The translations under genes and the position numbers were made by a program. The notes beneath the pieces were generated by a model, which ran no database searches, was not told the origin of the DNA, and saw only the letters and a program-made list of their open reading frames with translations. Shown here piece after piece: positions 1-7,348 of a stretch of DNA of 12,741 nt (positions are counted from its first letter, which is position 1; the number at the start of each line of letters is the position of its first letter). The DNA is taken from contig QIHU01000266.1 of the NCBI GenBank assembly GCA_003231035.1, forward strand, positions 1 through 12,741, read 5' to 3'. This DNA is from Acidobacteriota bacterium. GTDB taxonomy: Bacteria; Acidobacteriota; Thermoanaerobaculia; Multivoradales; SZUA-115.

Positions 1-185
1 AGCACCAGATTGGTGCGCAAGACCAAGGGATCGAGTTGGCCGCTGCTGGAGCTGGCCAGGGTCTCCTGCTCGGCACGCAACAACGTCTTACTCGCGCCGA
101 TCCGGTCCCCGGCGCGGCGCGTTTGAACGACCAAAGCCGGCAGCGCGACCAACACCAAGATTCCCGCCAGCGTGCGCCCTTTCAC
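1..185 (-). CDS. Membrane-anchored protein, N-terminal part only (C-terminus outside window)
   Basis: Only the first 61 codons are visible; the gene continues past the left edge. The start is a GTG whose last two bases overlap the TGA stop of the upstream ligase gene (GTGA, 4-nt overlap), which indicates translational coupling. The protein begins VKGRTLAGILVLVALPALVV: a short basic N-terminus, then one hydrophobic helix (about residues 5-20), so it is either a signal peptide or a signal anchor. No AXA-like cleavage site is obvious, so an anchor is more likely. The remainder (TRRAGDRIGASKTLLRAEQE and on) is polar and looks helical. The layout, a short basic end, one TM helix and then charged helical sequence, resembles the start of the 561-residue protein at 2948-4633, which also neighbours a ligase. 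No family can be named from this fragment; a periplasmic solenoid partner of the ligase is an inference. Confidence 0.7.
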   Translation of the reverse strand, partial: MKGRTLAGILVLVALPALVVQTRRAGDRIGASKTLLRAEQETLASSSSGQLDPLVLRTNLV

Positions 186-1552
186 GCCGTTTCCTTGGGT
201 GCAGCCGGCCGCGGAGTCCACCCGCCACCGGCACGGACGATCCAAGCCAAGAGCACCAGTATGGGAAAGGCGGTCAAGGCGATGCGGAATGGAAACGAAG
301 CCAGCGCCACCACGACGAAACCCGCCACCGCGCTCCAGGCCAGCGCCCGGTCGCTGGGGCTGGCGGCCGGTACCGCCCCCTCGTCACCGTCTTGGCCTTC
401 CTCGCCCATCCGGCGCAGGCAGCCAAATAGAAGCCACAACGCCCACAGCAGCGCCACCACACCGGGCAGCCCCCATTCCGCCGCCACCTCCAGATACTCG
501 TTGTGAGCGTTGGAAAAGAAAGGCTGGTTGTGGGTGCTGAGAAAGGTCACTCCGTCGTCGGTGAGGGCCAGTTTGGCCTCCGAGAACGAGGCGCGATAGG
601 CGCCGTGCCCCACGCCGGTCAGCGGGTGAGCGTGTACCATCCAAACCGCCGCCCACCAACCATCGAGCCTCCCGGTGAGCACCCGGTTGATATCGCCCCG
701 GCGCACATGGTCGACCTTGCCCGCCACCCGGCTGCGCAGCGGTGCCACCGTCAACACGGCGAGAGCCAACAGAACCGCACCACCACCCAAGATCGCCAAC
801 GCTCGACGGCGCGGCAAGAGGCGCCACCAGAGCACCGCCGTCGCCAGTCCCAGGCCAGCGATGGCGGTGAACGTCTGGGTGACGACCAAAGCGTAGCCGC
901 ACAAGACTAGCGCCAGCGCCCACAGCCAGCGCCGCTTCTTGCCAAGCAGTCCGACTTGGGCCAGCAAGCAAGGCAGTAGCAGGTAGGCACCCAGGTCACC
1001 CGGGTTCCCCGCCAACGAGGTGACCCCGAGGCGCTGCGTTTGTTGGCCCAGAAATTCCAGCGGCGTGGCACCATGCACCTGCAACACCCCGATTGCCGCC
1101 AGTACCACCGCCGGCACCATCATCCAGTGCAAGAGCCGCCGTAGCTGCTCACCCTTGAAGGCGAGACTCCACCCAGCAAGACAGGCAGCGCCGATCCACA
1201 GATCGATCAAGCCATCGCGCACGAAGTGGGGAGCGGCGGTAGTGGCCAGAGTTAGGGTGGCGACAATCAGGATGGGAACGACGATGCGCAGCGCCACGCT
1301 GCGACCCAAACGTCGAATGTTGACCTCGCGCTGGCCGCTCACTGCCCAGGCCAGGAAGACGAGACTGAGCAGAGCCAGCCACTCGCTGGCCATCAATTTC
1401 GGCAGCCGAAAGGCCTCGCGCGCCGTCGGCGAGATCAAGAAGGGCGGCACCGCCAAGAGCAACACCAGCGACCCTCGGGCCCAACTGACCCCGCGAGTGG
1501 CGGCGGCGATGGTGGAGGAGGAAGAGGAAGGCGATTTCTTCTTGCGAGTCAC
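182..1552 (-). CDS. O-antigen ligase / Wzy-type polymerase family membrane protein (Wzy_C)
   Basis: A 456-residue polytopic inner-membrane protein with about 10-12 hydrophobic segments. Enzymes of the Wzy_C (PF04932) family polymerise or transfer undecaprenyl-linked glycans at the periplasmic face. Family signatures are the N-terminal FRLPKLMASEWLALLSLVFL, the motif TGRLDGWWAAVWMV before the large periplasmic loop, HPLTGVGHGAYRASF, and NAHNEYLEVAAEWGLPGVVA with the conserved His at residue 350. A TTG three nt after the upstream stop could extend the protein by 24 residues. I prefer the GTG at 1552: a GGAG lies about 11 nt before it, and the 24 extra codons are rich in A/T-ending triplets, unlike the gene body, so they look intergenic. 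The N-terminus carries KKK and a run of five serines before the first TM. It follows the nucleotidyltransferase gene on the same strand and overlaps the next gene by 4 nt, so the three probably form an operon. Whether it is a polymerase or a ligase cannot be told from sequence. Confidence 0.88.
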   Translation of the reverse strand: MTRKKKSPSSSSSTIAAATRGVSWARGSLVLLLAVPPFLISPTAREAFRLPKLMASEWLALLSLVFLAWAVSGQREVNIRRLGRSVALRIVVPILIVATLTLATTAAPHFVRDGLIDLWIGAACLAGWSLAFKGEQLRRLLHWMMVPAVVLAAIGVLQVHGATPLEFLGQQTQRLGVTSLAGNPGDLGAYLLLPCLLAQVGLLGKKRRWLWALALVLCGYALVVTQTFTAIAGLGLATAVLWWRLLPRRRALAILGGGAVLLALAVLTVAPLRSRVAGKVDHVRRGDINRVLTGRLDGWWAAVWMVHAHPLTGVGHGAYRASFSEAKLALTDDGVTFLSTHNQPFFSNAHNEYLEVAAEWGLPGVVALLWALWLLFGCLRRMGEEGQDGDEGAVPAASPSDRALAWSAVAGFVVVALASFPFRIALTAFPILVLLAWIVRAGGGWTPRPAAPKETA

Positions 1553-1627
1553 GAAAAGAGGAACTCCAGCGGCTTCGTTACGGCAGTGACGATGATCTGT
1601 TCTTGATGGGCTGTTAGCAGCCAAAGC

Positions 1628-2875
1628 TTACCGCGAGCGCAACCGCCACGCACTGAGAGCGTAGCGGCCGGCGCGTAGCGCTAAGTCCACGGGGCGCCAG
1701 AGAAGCCTCCCCAGATAGCCGATTAGGCTCGGCGTTGTGCCGTGGATGCGGCCCATCTCCGCTCGGGTCGGCAGGACCGTGTGGCGCAAGACGGAGAACA
1801 GAGCACCGACTCCCCCTTTGTCTGAAAGCGGCTCGGCGAGCATGCGAAAGCGCAAGGAACTTCGATATTCGGAATCCATGGCACCAGCCAGCAGATGGTG
1901 CAAGAGAGCCGCCACCGGCTCCGCGTCTGGATTGGCCTCACCAGCGCTCAGGTCGCCGTCGCGCAACTGTTGAGCCAGCCGGCCGGCTGCCTGCGCCTCC
2001 GCGGGGTGCAAGCTCTGGCCCAACGCCTTGACGACCCACTCCCACTCAGCGGCACCTTCCTCGGGCATCACCCCCAGATCGATCAGATCCGCGATCATCC
2101 TGAACGCCGGGTAGCCGTGCGGCGCCCAACCGTGCTGAGCGATAGCGTGGGCCAGCAGGTGAGCGACCAGCACCCGCCGCTGGGCCACCCGGCACTCCGG
2201 CGGCCAAGGCCGCCGCCCCGGTAAGGGCACTGCTTCAACCAGGAGATCAGCTGCATTCAGGCCATTCCAGGTCACCGACTCTCCGCGCGCCGCCGACGGT
2301 CCCACCCGTACCCCAGGCAGCATCCGATGGACCTCGACCACCCCTCCCGAGGAATGGATCAGCGCCGGCAACTGATGCTCGAATTCGCTGCCACCGGAAG
2401 GCCGAAAGTCAGCTTCCAGCAGCGCCAGTTGCAGCCTTTCGAGCGCTTCCACCGGCGCCAGAACATCCAAATCCGCCGAACCGCGCCCGCCCTCGACGAC
2501 CACTCCTAGGAGGCGCAGGGCGTAGCCCTTGACGAAGGCGATCGATACCCCACGATCCGCCGCCACCCGCGCCACCGCCTCGGCCACCGCATCCAAGCGC
2601 AAGTCGGCGGCGCTCACCGCCAGCCGCGTGGCGCGCAAACCATCGGCTCCGGCCTTCCCCAACTCCGTCACCAGGAGAGAGGGAGGCTGACGAGCGGCGA
2701 TCCGCGCGGTCAAGCCAAGCCGGTCCGCAAGCTCGATCGCCGCCCGCGAATCCCAGACCGCGACGAGTTCGCCCAGATTTGTCGCGACCGGTCCAAAGGC
2801 ACGCGCCAGAACCCAACGCACCTCGGAGTTGAAGGCGATGCGCGGTGGGCGAAATCGAATGTTCCGACGCTCCAT
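1628..2875 (-). CDS. Nucleotidyltransferase family protein (PF14907, NTP_transf_5 type)
   Basis: A 415-residue soluble protein. The MNT-like nucleotidyltransferase core is visible: AFVKGYALRLLG (Lys116-Gly117), then GGRGSADLDVLAP with the paired acidic residues Asp135 and Asp137, and a third acidic position in VVEVHRML (Glu181, His183). These fit the KG...RxSxDxD...ExH pattern of PF14907. The C-terminal half is helical and ends in a basic segment. Family members recur in exopolysaccharide and peptide-modification loci, but a defined substrate is not established, so transfer of a nucleotide to a sugar carrier or protein here is only a possibility. The start is the ATG at 2875, preceded by a strong AAGGTGAGG; a GTG three codons upstream lies inside that ribosome site and is unlikely. 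It is the first gene of the leftward unit, 75 nt upstream of the ligase start. A 5-bp stem with a 4-nt loop (1609-1622) follows its stop but has no T-tract. Confidence 0.82.
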   Translation of the reverse strand: MERRNIRFRPPRIAFNSEVRWVLARAFGPVATNLGELVAVWDSRAAIELADRLGLTARIAARQPPSLLVTELGKAGADGLRATRLAVSAADLRLDAVAEAVARVAADRGVSIAFVKGYALRLLGVVVEGGRGSADLDVLAPVEALERLQLALLEADFRPSGGSEFEHQLPALIHSSGGVVEVHRMLPGVRVGPSAARGESVTWNGLNAADLLVEAVPLPGRRPWPPECRVAQRRVLVAHLLAHAIAQHGWAPHGYPAFRMIADLIDLGVMPEEGAAEWEWVVKALGQSLHPAEAQAAGRLAQQLRDGDLSAGEANPDAEPVAALLHHLLAGAMDSEYRSSLRFRMLAEPLSDKGGVGALFSVLRHTVLPTRAEMGRIHGTTPSLIGYLGRLLWRPVDLALRAGRYALSAWRLRSR

Positions 2876-2878
2876 ATG

Positions 2879-2887
2879 CCTCACCTT
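2879..2887 (-). promoter_or_regulatory. Ribosome binding site of the nucleotidyltransferase gene
   Basis: Read on the minus strand this is AAGGTGAGG, three nt before the ATG at 2875. It decides the start in favour of the ATG over the GTG at 2884, which lies within it. Confidence 0.6.
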
Positions 2888-2915
2888 TTCATCTTTCGTG
2901 GCCTCCGCCTATTCT
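2886..2915 (+). promoter_or_regulatory. Candidate sigma70-like promoter for the rightward 561-residue protein
   Basis: TTTTCA (2886-2891) and TATTCT (2910-2915) are separated by 18 nt, in a stretch less GC-rich than the flanking genes, between two divergent genes. Initiation about 7 nt downstream would leave a short leader before the GTG at 2948. The match is modest and such hits occur by chance. Confidence 0.2.
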
Positions 2916-2947
2916 CGCCAGCCCCACAATTCAGTATCGTGGCGACC

Positions 2948-4633
2948 GTGAACTCCCAAGGCCTCAGATCTCACTCCTTCGGCAAGGTGGCGCCTCGCGG
3001 CGGCCGGTTGCGGGTAGCACTTCTGGTACCGGCCCTGTTGTTCGCCTTGGTTGCGCTGCTGCGTTTCACCGGCTACCGCACCCAGCGGGAAGCTTTGGTG
3101 GCGCGGGTGGCGCCGCTGCTGGGGGTCGAGGCCACCGTGGTCGAGCGTATGCGCCGGGAGCCGGATTTGGAGCAGGCGCGGGTGCTCGCCGCTCGCGCCT
3201 TAGTGCGCCAGGTCTTGCGCCAGGAGGCCACCCTTGGGCGGTCGGAGCGGTTGGACCGGCTGGAGCTTTCTCGACAACTGGCCGCCGAGGTTCTCCATCG
3301 GCGGCCGGCCAATTGGGGGGCCTCCACGCTGCTCGGAGCCAGCACCTATTTGGGGTGGTCGATCGGCCGGGACAATCGGCTGTTGATGGCGGCGCCGGCC
3401 TGGGAGGCTCCACTGTGGCAGGCGACCGTGCTGGGACCGGGCAAGGCGGAGCCGGCCAGCTTTCTTTCGATGGCCTACCTGGAGCTGTGGCCCAGCTTGC
3501 CACCTTCGAAGCGGCGGGAGGCACAGGATCTGCTGCGCCGGGGGTTGGCCGACCCGGAGAGTTTTCCACGCTTGATCGGCGCCTGGTTGGCAACCGCCGA
3601 GGAGGTCGAGGAGGCTCTCGCGCTGGTGCCAGCACAGCCCTACGCCTGGCGTCATGTGCGCTCGCTGCTCGAAGCCGGTGGCGACTGGCATGGCTATTCG
3701 CTGGCCACCCAACGTTGGTACGAGGTTCTCGACGCCGACTTCGCCGCTGGGTTTGCCGAGGCCGAGGCGCGGTTGGCCGCGGGAGATCTGTTGGGGGCTC
3801 GCGACCGGCTGTTGTTGATCCTTCGCGAGACACCGCTCGATCGGCGCTACGCCACCACCATGACCCGGGTGATGCAGCGGCTGCCCGCCGGTCTTGCCGA
3901 CACCATCACCGCCCGCCACCTGCGGCGCTGGTTGAGGTGGGCGCGGCCGCTGTGCCGGATCGGTTCCTGCCCGCTACCCCCGGAGGTGATCGGACGGATC
4001 GCTCATGCCGTCGAGTCAGCAGGGCAAGCCGACGGCCAAGTCACTAGTGAGGCGCTGCGCGCCGAAACCGCGTTGCTCGGCGGGCAACTCGATCGCGGTG
4101 AGTCGATCCAACGGCAGGCCACGGAGACTTGGCGGCCGGAGTGGGCGCCCTATTTCATCGCCAAGAGCCAGCTGCTGGTCGCGCGCAAGAGCACCGTGGA
4201 GGCACGCGCCACGCTGGAGAGAGTCCACCCATTGGGTCAAAACAGCCCGGCTTACTGGCGGGCCCGGATCGCGGTCGAGGAAGCGGCCGGGGACCCCACC
4301 GCCACCGACTGGGCTCGGACTCGCCGGGAAACTCTGCGCGCCGAGCGCTGGCCCGCCGCCGCCTGGTTCCAGGGCGGCACGACGACGCAGCTCAACCTGC
4401 TGAGCTCCTCGGCGCACGGCCTTGAGATCCAGCTGGATTCCCCCTCCAGCGAAGCGGCGGTCACCGTCCACTGGGACGGTCGCACCCTCGCCACCTTGCC
4501 GGTGCTGCCTGGCGAACCTCTGCGCCTACCGCTCGAGGTGACCGCTGGCGAGCACCACCTGGTGATCGAGTCGCTCGGAACTCAAGCCGTCACTCCCGGC
4601 GCGGTGCGCCTCCTCGACGGCCCACATCGGTAG
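2948..4633 (+). CDS. Membrane-anchored periplasmic protein of unknown function with helical repeat-like body and beta-rich C-terminal domain
   Basis: I do not recognise a family. With the GTG start the protein has 561 residues: a basic N-terminus, one TM helix (about 21-38, LRVALLVPALLFALVALL), then a long Ala/Leu/Arg-rich helical region (about 45-470) that looks like a degenerate TPR-type solenoid, for example ARDRLLLILRETPLDRRYAT and AEARLAAGDLLGARDRLLLI. The last 85 residues (about 477-561) change to beta-strand-like sequence (LEIQLDSPSSEAAVTVHWDG, then LRLPLEVTAGEHHLVIE), suggesting a small beta-sandwich, perhaps a sugar-binding module (inference). An ATG at 2876 would add 24 residues, but those codons are less GC-rich and lack a ribosome site; no good ribosome site is seen for the GTG either, so the start is uncertain. 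The 3' end overlaps the oppositely oriented ligase gene by 44 nt. Position and topology suggest a periplasmic helper for glycan polymerisation or ligation. Confidence 0.75.
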   Translation: MNSQGLRSHSFGKVAPRGGRLRVALLVPALLFALVALLRFTGYRTQREALVARVAPLLGVEATVVERMRREPDLEQARVLAARALVRQVLRQEATLGRSERLDRLELSRQLAAEVLHRRPANWGASTLLGASTYLGWSIGRDNRLLMAAPAWEAPLWQATVLGPGKAEPASFLSMAYLELWPSLPPSKRREAQDLLRRGLADPESFPRLIGAWLATAEEVEEALALVPAQPYAWRHVRSLLEAGGDWHGYSLATQRWYEVLDADFAAGFAEAEARLAAGDLLGARDRLLLILRETPLDRRYATTMTRVMQRLPAGLADTITARHLRRWLRWARPLCRIGSCPLPPEVIGRIAHAVESAGQADGQVTSEALRAETALLGGQLDRGESIQRQATETWRPEWAPYFIAKSQLLVARKSTVEARATLERVHPLGQNSPAYWRARIAVEEAAGDPTATDWARTRRETLRAERWPAAAWFQGGTTTQLNLLSSSAHGLEIQLDSPSSEAAVTVHWDGRTLATLPVLPGEPLRLPLEVTAGEHHLVIESLGTQAVTPGAVRLLDGPHR

Positions 4634-5972
4634 CCACACCGGCGGCCAGCCCGCAGAGTAGCGCCAAGGTCAAGGCGTTGGCCGGCATGGTCAGACCGAA
4701 GTCTAAGGCCTCGTGAATGCCGATTGCCACCACCACTCCCAGCGCGGCGAGGGCGGCGGCGCGGTCTTCGCTGCGCTCGCCTTGGCGGAAATTCTGGGAT
4801 AGCCGGCGGATCAGCGCGACGCCACCCACCAGGAGCGCCAAGACTCCCACCACGCCGGCGGTGGCCAACAGCTCCAGGTAGTCGTTGTGCGCGTGCCACC
4901 AGTCCCGGCCCAAGGTGCGCGGCTGGACCAGCGGGAAGCCGTCACGGAAAGTCCCCAGACCGCTGCCGAGCCACGGGAAGCGGCGCCAGAGATCCAAGGT
5001 GCCGCTCCACGCGGCCAGCCGCGAGCCCATCGAAACGTCAAAGGGGTTGGTTTCCACCAAGCGACTCAAACCCCGGCTAAGCCCCAGCCAAAGACCGGCG
5101 GTTAGACCGATCAACGCCAGCGCCGCCGCGGTGAGGGCCAGTTTCCAGCGCCGATAGTGGTGGGCTAGCAGGGCGCCTTGCAGCGCCACCGCGATCAACG
5201 CCGCCAACATCGCCGCCCGCGAGGCGCTCATCGTCAAGCCGGCGAAGACCACCAACCACAGCCCAAGGGGAGGGGCGATCCTCAGCAGCCGTCGCGCGCC
5301 CTTGTCCTCCTCCATTCCACGTCTCACCGACCACCAGGCCCAGGCGAAGAGGCAAGGCAGAACCATTCCGGCATAGGTGGCGAAGTGGTTGGGATTGACG
5401 AAGGTGCCGTGCAACCGGCCCGGTGCGCTCGGCACTTCGACTCCCCAAATCATCGCCCGGCCGGCGAGGACGTCCGGCAGACCGATCAGGAGTTGGATCA
5501 GCACCGCACCACCGAACGCCAGGGCGCACAGCCGCCGCCCGCGCCGCCCGCCGCCGATCAGCGCTCCGCTTAGCAGGCAGGCGGCGGCGGCAAGAAAGAA
5601 TAGGGCGGTGGAGCGGCTGAGGGCGGGCGCCAGGGACAAGCTCATCGCCCCCTGTTCGCGACCGGCGAGCGAGGCCGCTTCGGTGAAGAGGCGGGCGTGC
5701 TCGGGTGAGACGAGCCGGACCACCGCCGCCGGCAGAGACCAGGACTGCGCCCAGCCGAGGAGGGCGAGCAAAGCCAGCGCCGCCGCCGGCGTCCTCACCG
5801 TGACCATCGGCTTGAGCTTGGGGGTCAGAGCTAGCGCGAAAGCGAGGAGAAGAAAACTACCCACCAACGAGGCGGTGAAGGCCCACGGCGTAACCCCGCC
5901 GAAGGGCAATGCCAGGATCAGGAGGCCCACGGCCGCCAGAATCTCCGGCAAGCGCTCGCCTTGACGTATCAT
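4590..5972 (-). CDS. O-antigen ligase / Wzy-type polymerase family membrane protein (Wzy_C), second copy
   Basis: A 460-residue polytopic inner-membrane protein with about 11-12 hydrophobic segments. The Wzy_C hallmarks are clear: GRLHGTFVNPNHFATYAGMV in the middle, GSRLAAWSGTLDLWRRFPWL, GSGLGTFRDGFPL, and HAHNDYLELLATAGVVGVLA with His360 and His362 in the main periplasmic loop. It is a closer match to the textbook family pattern than the copy at 182-1552. The start is the ATG at 5972 (MIRQGERLPEILAAVGLLIL), with only a weak GGTGG upstream. The reading frame stays open for another 108 codons upstream, but that part lies opposite the beta-barrel gene, has no membrane-protein character and is rejected. 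It stands alone on the minus strand between two plus-strand genes, divergent from the barrel gene (55-nt gap) and convergent with the anchored protein. Polymerase versus ligase role is not decidable here. Confidence 0.9.
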   Translation of the reverse strand: MIRQGERLPEILAAVGLLILALPFGGVTPWAFTASLVGSFLLLAFALALTPKLKPMVTVRTPAAALALLALLGWAQSWSLPAAVVRLVSPEHARLFTEAASLAGREQGAMSLSLAPALSRSTALFFLAAAACLLSGALIGGGRRGRRLCALAFGGAVLIQLLIGLPDVLAGRAMIWGVEVPSAPGRLHGTFVNPNHFATYAGMVLPCLFAWAWWSVRRGMEEDKGARRLLRIAPPLGLWLVVFAGLTMSASRAAMLAALIAVALQGALLAHHYRRWKLALTAAALALIGLTAGLWLGLSRGLSRLVETNPFDVSMGSRLAAWSGTLDLWRRFPWLGSGLGTFRDGFPLVQPRTLGRDWWHAHNDYLELLATAGVVGVLALLVGGVALIRRLSQNFRQGERSEDRAAALAALGVVVAIGIHEALDFGLTMPANALTLALLCGLAAGVATDVGRRGGAPRRE

Positions 5973-6015
5973 GCCGCCACCGCGCACCACGGCAGCGAGC
6001 CGTGAGGATAAGAGC

Positions 6016-6021
6016 AAGGAG
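6016..6021 (+). promoter_or_regulatory. Ribosome binding site of the beta-barrel gene
   Basis: AAGGAG sits six nt before the ATG at 6028. It places the start there and not at the in-frame ATG at 5971, and gives a protein beginning directly with a signal peptide. Confidence 0.8.
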
Positions 6022-6027
6022 AATGTC

Positions 6028-7311
6028 ATGCGAAGTTGGATCTGCGTCTTGGGGCTGGTCACGGCGCTCTTGATGGCCCGTGGCGCAGCCGCGCAGTTCG
6101 CACAGTATACGGCGCCCGGAAGCCTGGGCGAACGGGGCGAGGCTCTAGAGGGCCATCTGAAGGAGGCGGTCGAGAAGGCGCGCTGGTCGCTCGGACCGCT
6201 GCGCCTCGACCCCTGGGCCACGGTCAAGGATCTCGCCTTCATCGACAACGTCTTCGCCGAGACCAGCGGCCAAGAGGTTTCGGACATCACCGCCACCGCC
6301 GGCCTCGGCCTGCGGGGCTACCTGCGCACCGGTTCCAAGGTGATCTGGGCGGTCCACGCCCTGCCGGAGTACGTCTACTGGCAGGATCAAACGGAGCGTC
6401 GGCGGTGGAATGGGCGCTACGGCGGTGGCCTTTTCGCCTACTTCAACCGACTGAAAATCGAGGCGACGGTACAACAGATGAAGGTGCAAGACGTGGTGAC
6501 CGCGGAGTTCGAGCAACAGATCACTAGCGATCAGTTGCGGGTGCAAATGAGCACCGAAGTGGAGCTCACCGGAGCCATCTCGATCTACGCCGACGCCTAC
6601 AGCCTCGAGACCGAGAATTTGACCCAGGAGCTCGCCGACAGCCGGGTCCCCGAGTTGCAGCGTCTCGATCGCGAGGAAACGGTGATCAATGCCGGCCTGC
6701 GTTGGCGCCCGCGGCGCCGCATCGCCTTCTCGCTCGGTTTCGAGGCCAGCGAGGTCAATTTTAGGGACCCCACTTTCAGCCGCGCCAACTCCGGTACCGC
6801 CCCCTTTTTTGGCGTCGAGTACGACCGCGACACCCTGTTTGTGCGCGCCAACGTGGCGCTGCGCAGCCTCGAAGCCGAGAACACCGCTAACTTCCCGGAC
6901 TTCGACGATCCCACCGGCGACCTTCTGATCCAGATCAAACCCTCCGAACGCCTCAGCGTTCAGTTCTACGGCCAAAGCGGCCTGGTGTACTCCTTGAGCA
7001 GCGACTACGCCTACTTCACCGACCAGCGCTTCGGCGGCGGTGTCCGTTTCGAGGTCGGACGCCGGCTTTCGCTGCGCGGCTACGCCGAGGTCGGTAGTCT
7101 CGACTACGAGCGCCTCTCCACCGCCGCCCTTGAACGCCAGGACGATCTGACCACCCTCGGTGCCAGCGTCGAATTCGAACTCTGGCGCTCCTTGCGGCTG
7201 GGTATCGGCCTGTACCGCACCGACTACGACTCGAACCTCGACCTCTTCGACCGCACGGTAACGGTGTTGCGCTCCTCCGTCGGCTTCGGCAGCGATTCGT
7301 TCGCCTGGTAG
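6028..7311 (+). CDS. Outer-membrane beta-barrel protein of polysaccharide export locus
   Basis: A 427-residue protein with a clear signal peptide (MRSWICVLGLVTALLMARGA, likely cut after Ala-22 before QFAQ). After a helical stretch (about 35-55) comes GPLRLDPWATVKDLAFIDNV, like the start of BBP2-type barrels in exopolysaccharide loci, followed by many alternating amphipathic strands (GLRGYLRTGSKVIWAVHALP; RLSVQFYGQSGLVYSL; RLSLRGYAEVGSLDYE; LRLGIGLYRTDYDSNL). It ends in SFAW; a C-terminal aromatic residue is typical of barrels inserted by the BAM machinery. The length would allow roughly 16-18 strands, though I have not counted them rigorously. It is directly upstream of a short OPX gene. In Myxococcus xanthus, OPX proteins that lack their own outer-membrane helix work with a separately encoded beta-barrel (Wzp type). 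A similar role here is the best inference; a generic porin is the alternative. Confidence 0.82.
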   Translation: MRSWICVLGLVTALLMARGAAAQFAQYTAPGSLGERGEALEGHLKEAVEKARWSLGPLRLDPWATVKDLAFIDNVFAETSGQEVSDITATAGLGLRGYLRTGSKVIWAVHALPEYVYWQDQTERRRWNGRYGGGLFAYFNRLKIEATVQQMKVQDVVTAEFEQQITSDQLRVQMSTEVELTGAISIYADAYSLETENLTQELADSRVPELQRLDREETVINAGLRWRPRRRIAFSLGFEASEVNFRDPTFSRANSGTAPFFGVEYDRDTLFVRANVALRSLEAENTANFPDFDDPTGDLLIQIKPSERLSVQFYGQSGLVYSLSSDYAYFTDQRFGGGVRFEVGRRLSLRGYAEVGSLDYERLSTAALERQDDLTTLGASVEFELWRSLRLGIGLYRTDYDSNLDLFDRTVTVLRSSVGFGSDSFAW

Positions 7312-7321
7312 GTGGGTTCGC

Positions 7322-7348
7322 TTGCCAGCTTCCTTCACCTGCTAGAAT
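7322..7348 (+). promoter_or_regulatory. Candidate extended -10 promoter for the OPX-kinase-phosphatase genes
   Basis: TTGCCA (7322-7327) is followed after 15 nt by TAGAAT (7343-7348), preceded by TG one nt upstream (7340-7341), giving an extended -10 TGCTAGAAT. The spacer is short, which an extended -10 can tolerate. It lies in the 116-nt gap between the barrel stop and the OPX start. The hexamer GCTAGA occurs at 7341-7346 and again at 7357-7362 (16-nt period), spanning the -10 and probable start site, and could be an operator. Confidence 0.35.

Noticed and set aside
1609..1622. Hairpin GGCTG-TTAG-CAGCC after the nucleotidyltransferase stop as a terminator
   Set aside because: Only a 5-bp stem and no T-tract in the direction of transcription; the next gene follows on the same strand.
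1553..1624. 24-residue extension of the first ligase from a TTG start
   Set aside because: Its codons mostly end in A or T, unlike the gene body, and no good ribosome site precedes the TTG; coupling to the upstream stop keeps it possible.
3066..3833. 255-codon minus-strand frame inside the anchored protein gene
   Set aside because: Pro/Arg-rich low-complexity product, a shadow of the coding strand.
2845..4047. 400-codon plus-strand frame overlapping the anchored protein gene
   Set aside because: The translation is a Gly/Ala/Arg-rich mix without hydrophobic pattern, typical of an out-of-frame reading of GC-rich DNA; the frame at 2948-4633 is longer and has a TM helix.
5973..6296. Upstream extension of the second ligase gene by 108 codons
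   Set aside because: It lies opposite the divergent beta-barrel gene, is not hydrophobic, and the internal ATG at 5972 starts exactly before the first TM helix.
6145..7338. Long open frame (397 codons) on the minus strand opposite the beta-barrel gene
   Set aside because: It mirrors the barrel gene's codon pattern, has no ribosome site or recognisable domain, and the plus strand carries a clear signal peptide and barrel.
7310..7340. AGGTG...CACCT inverted repeat after the beta-barrel stop as a terminator
   Set aside because: Five base pairs around a loop of about 21 nt with no T-tract.
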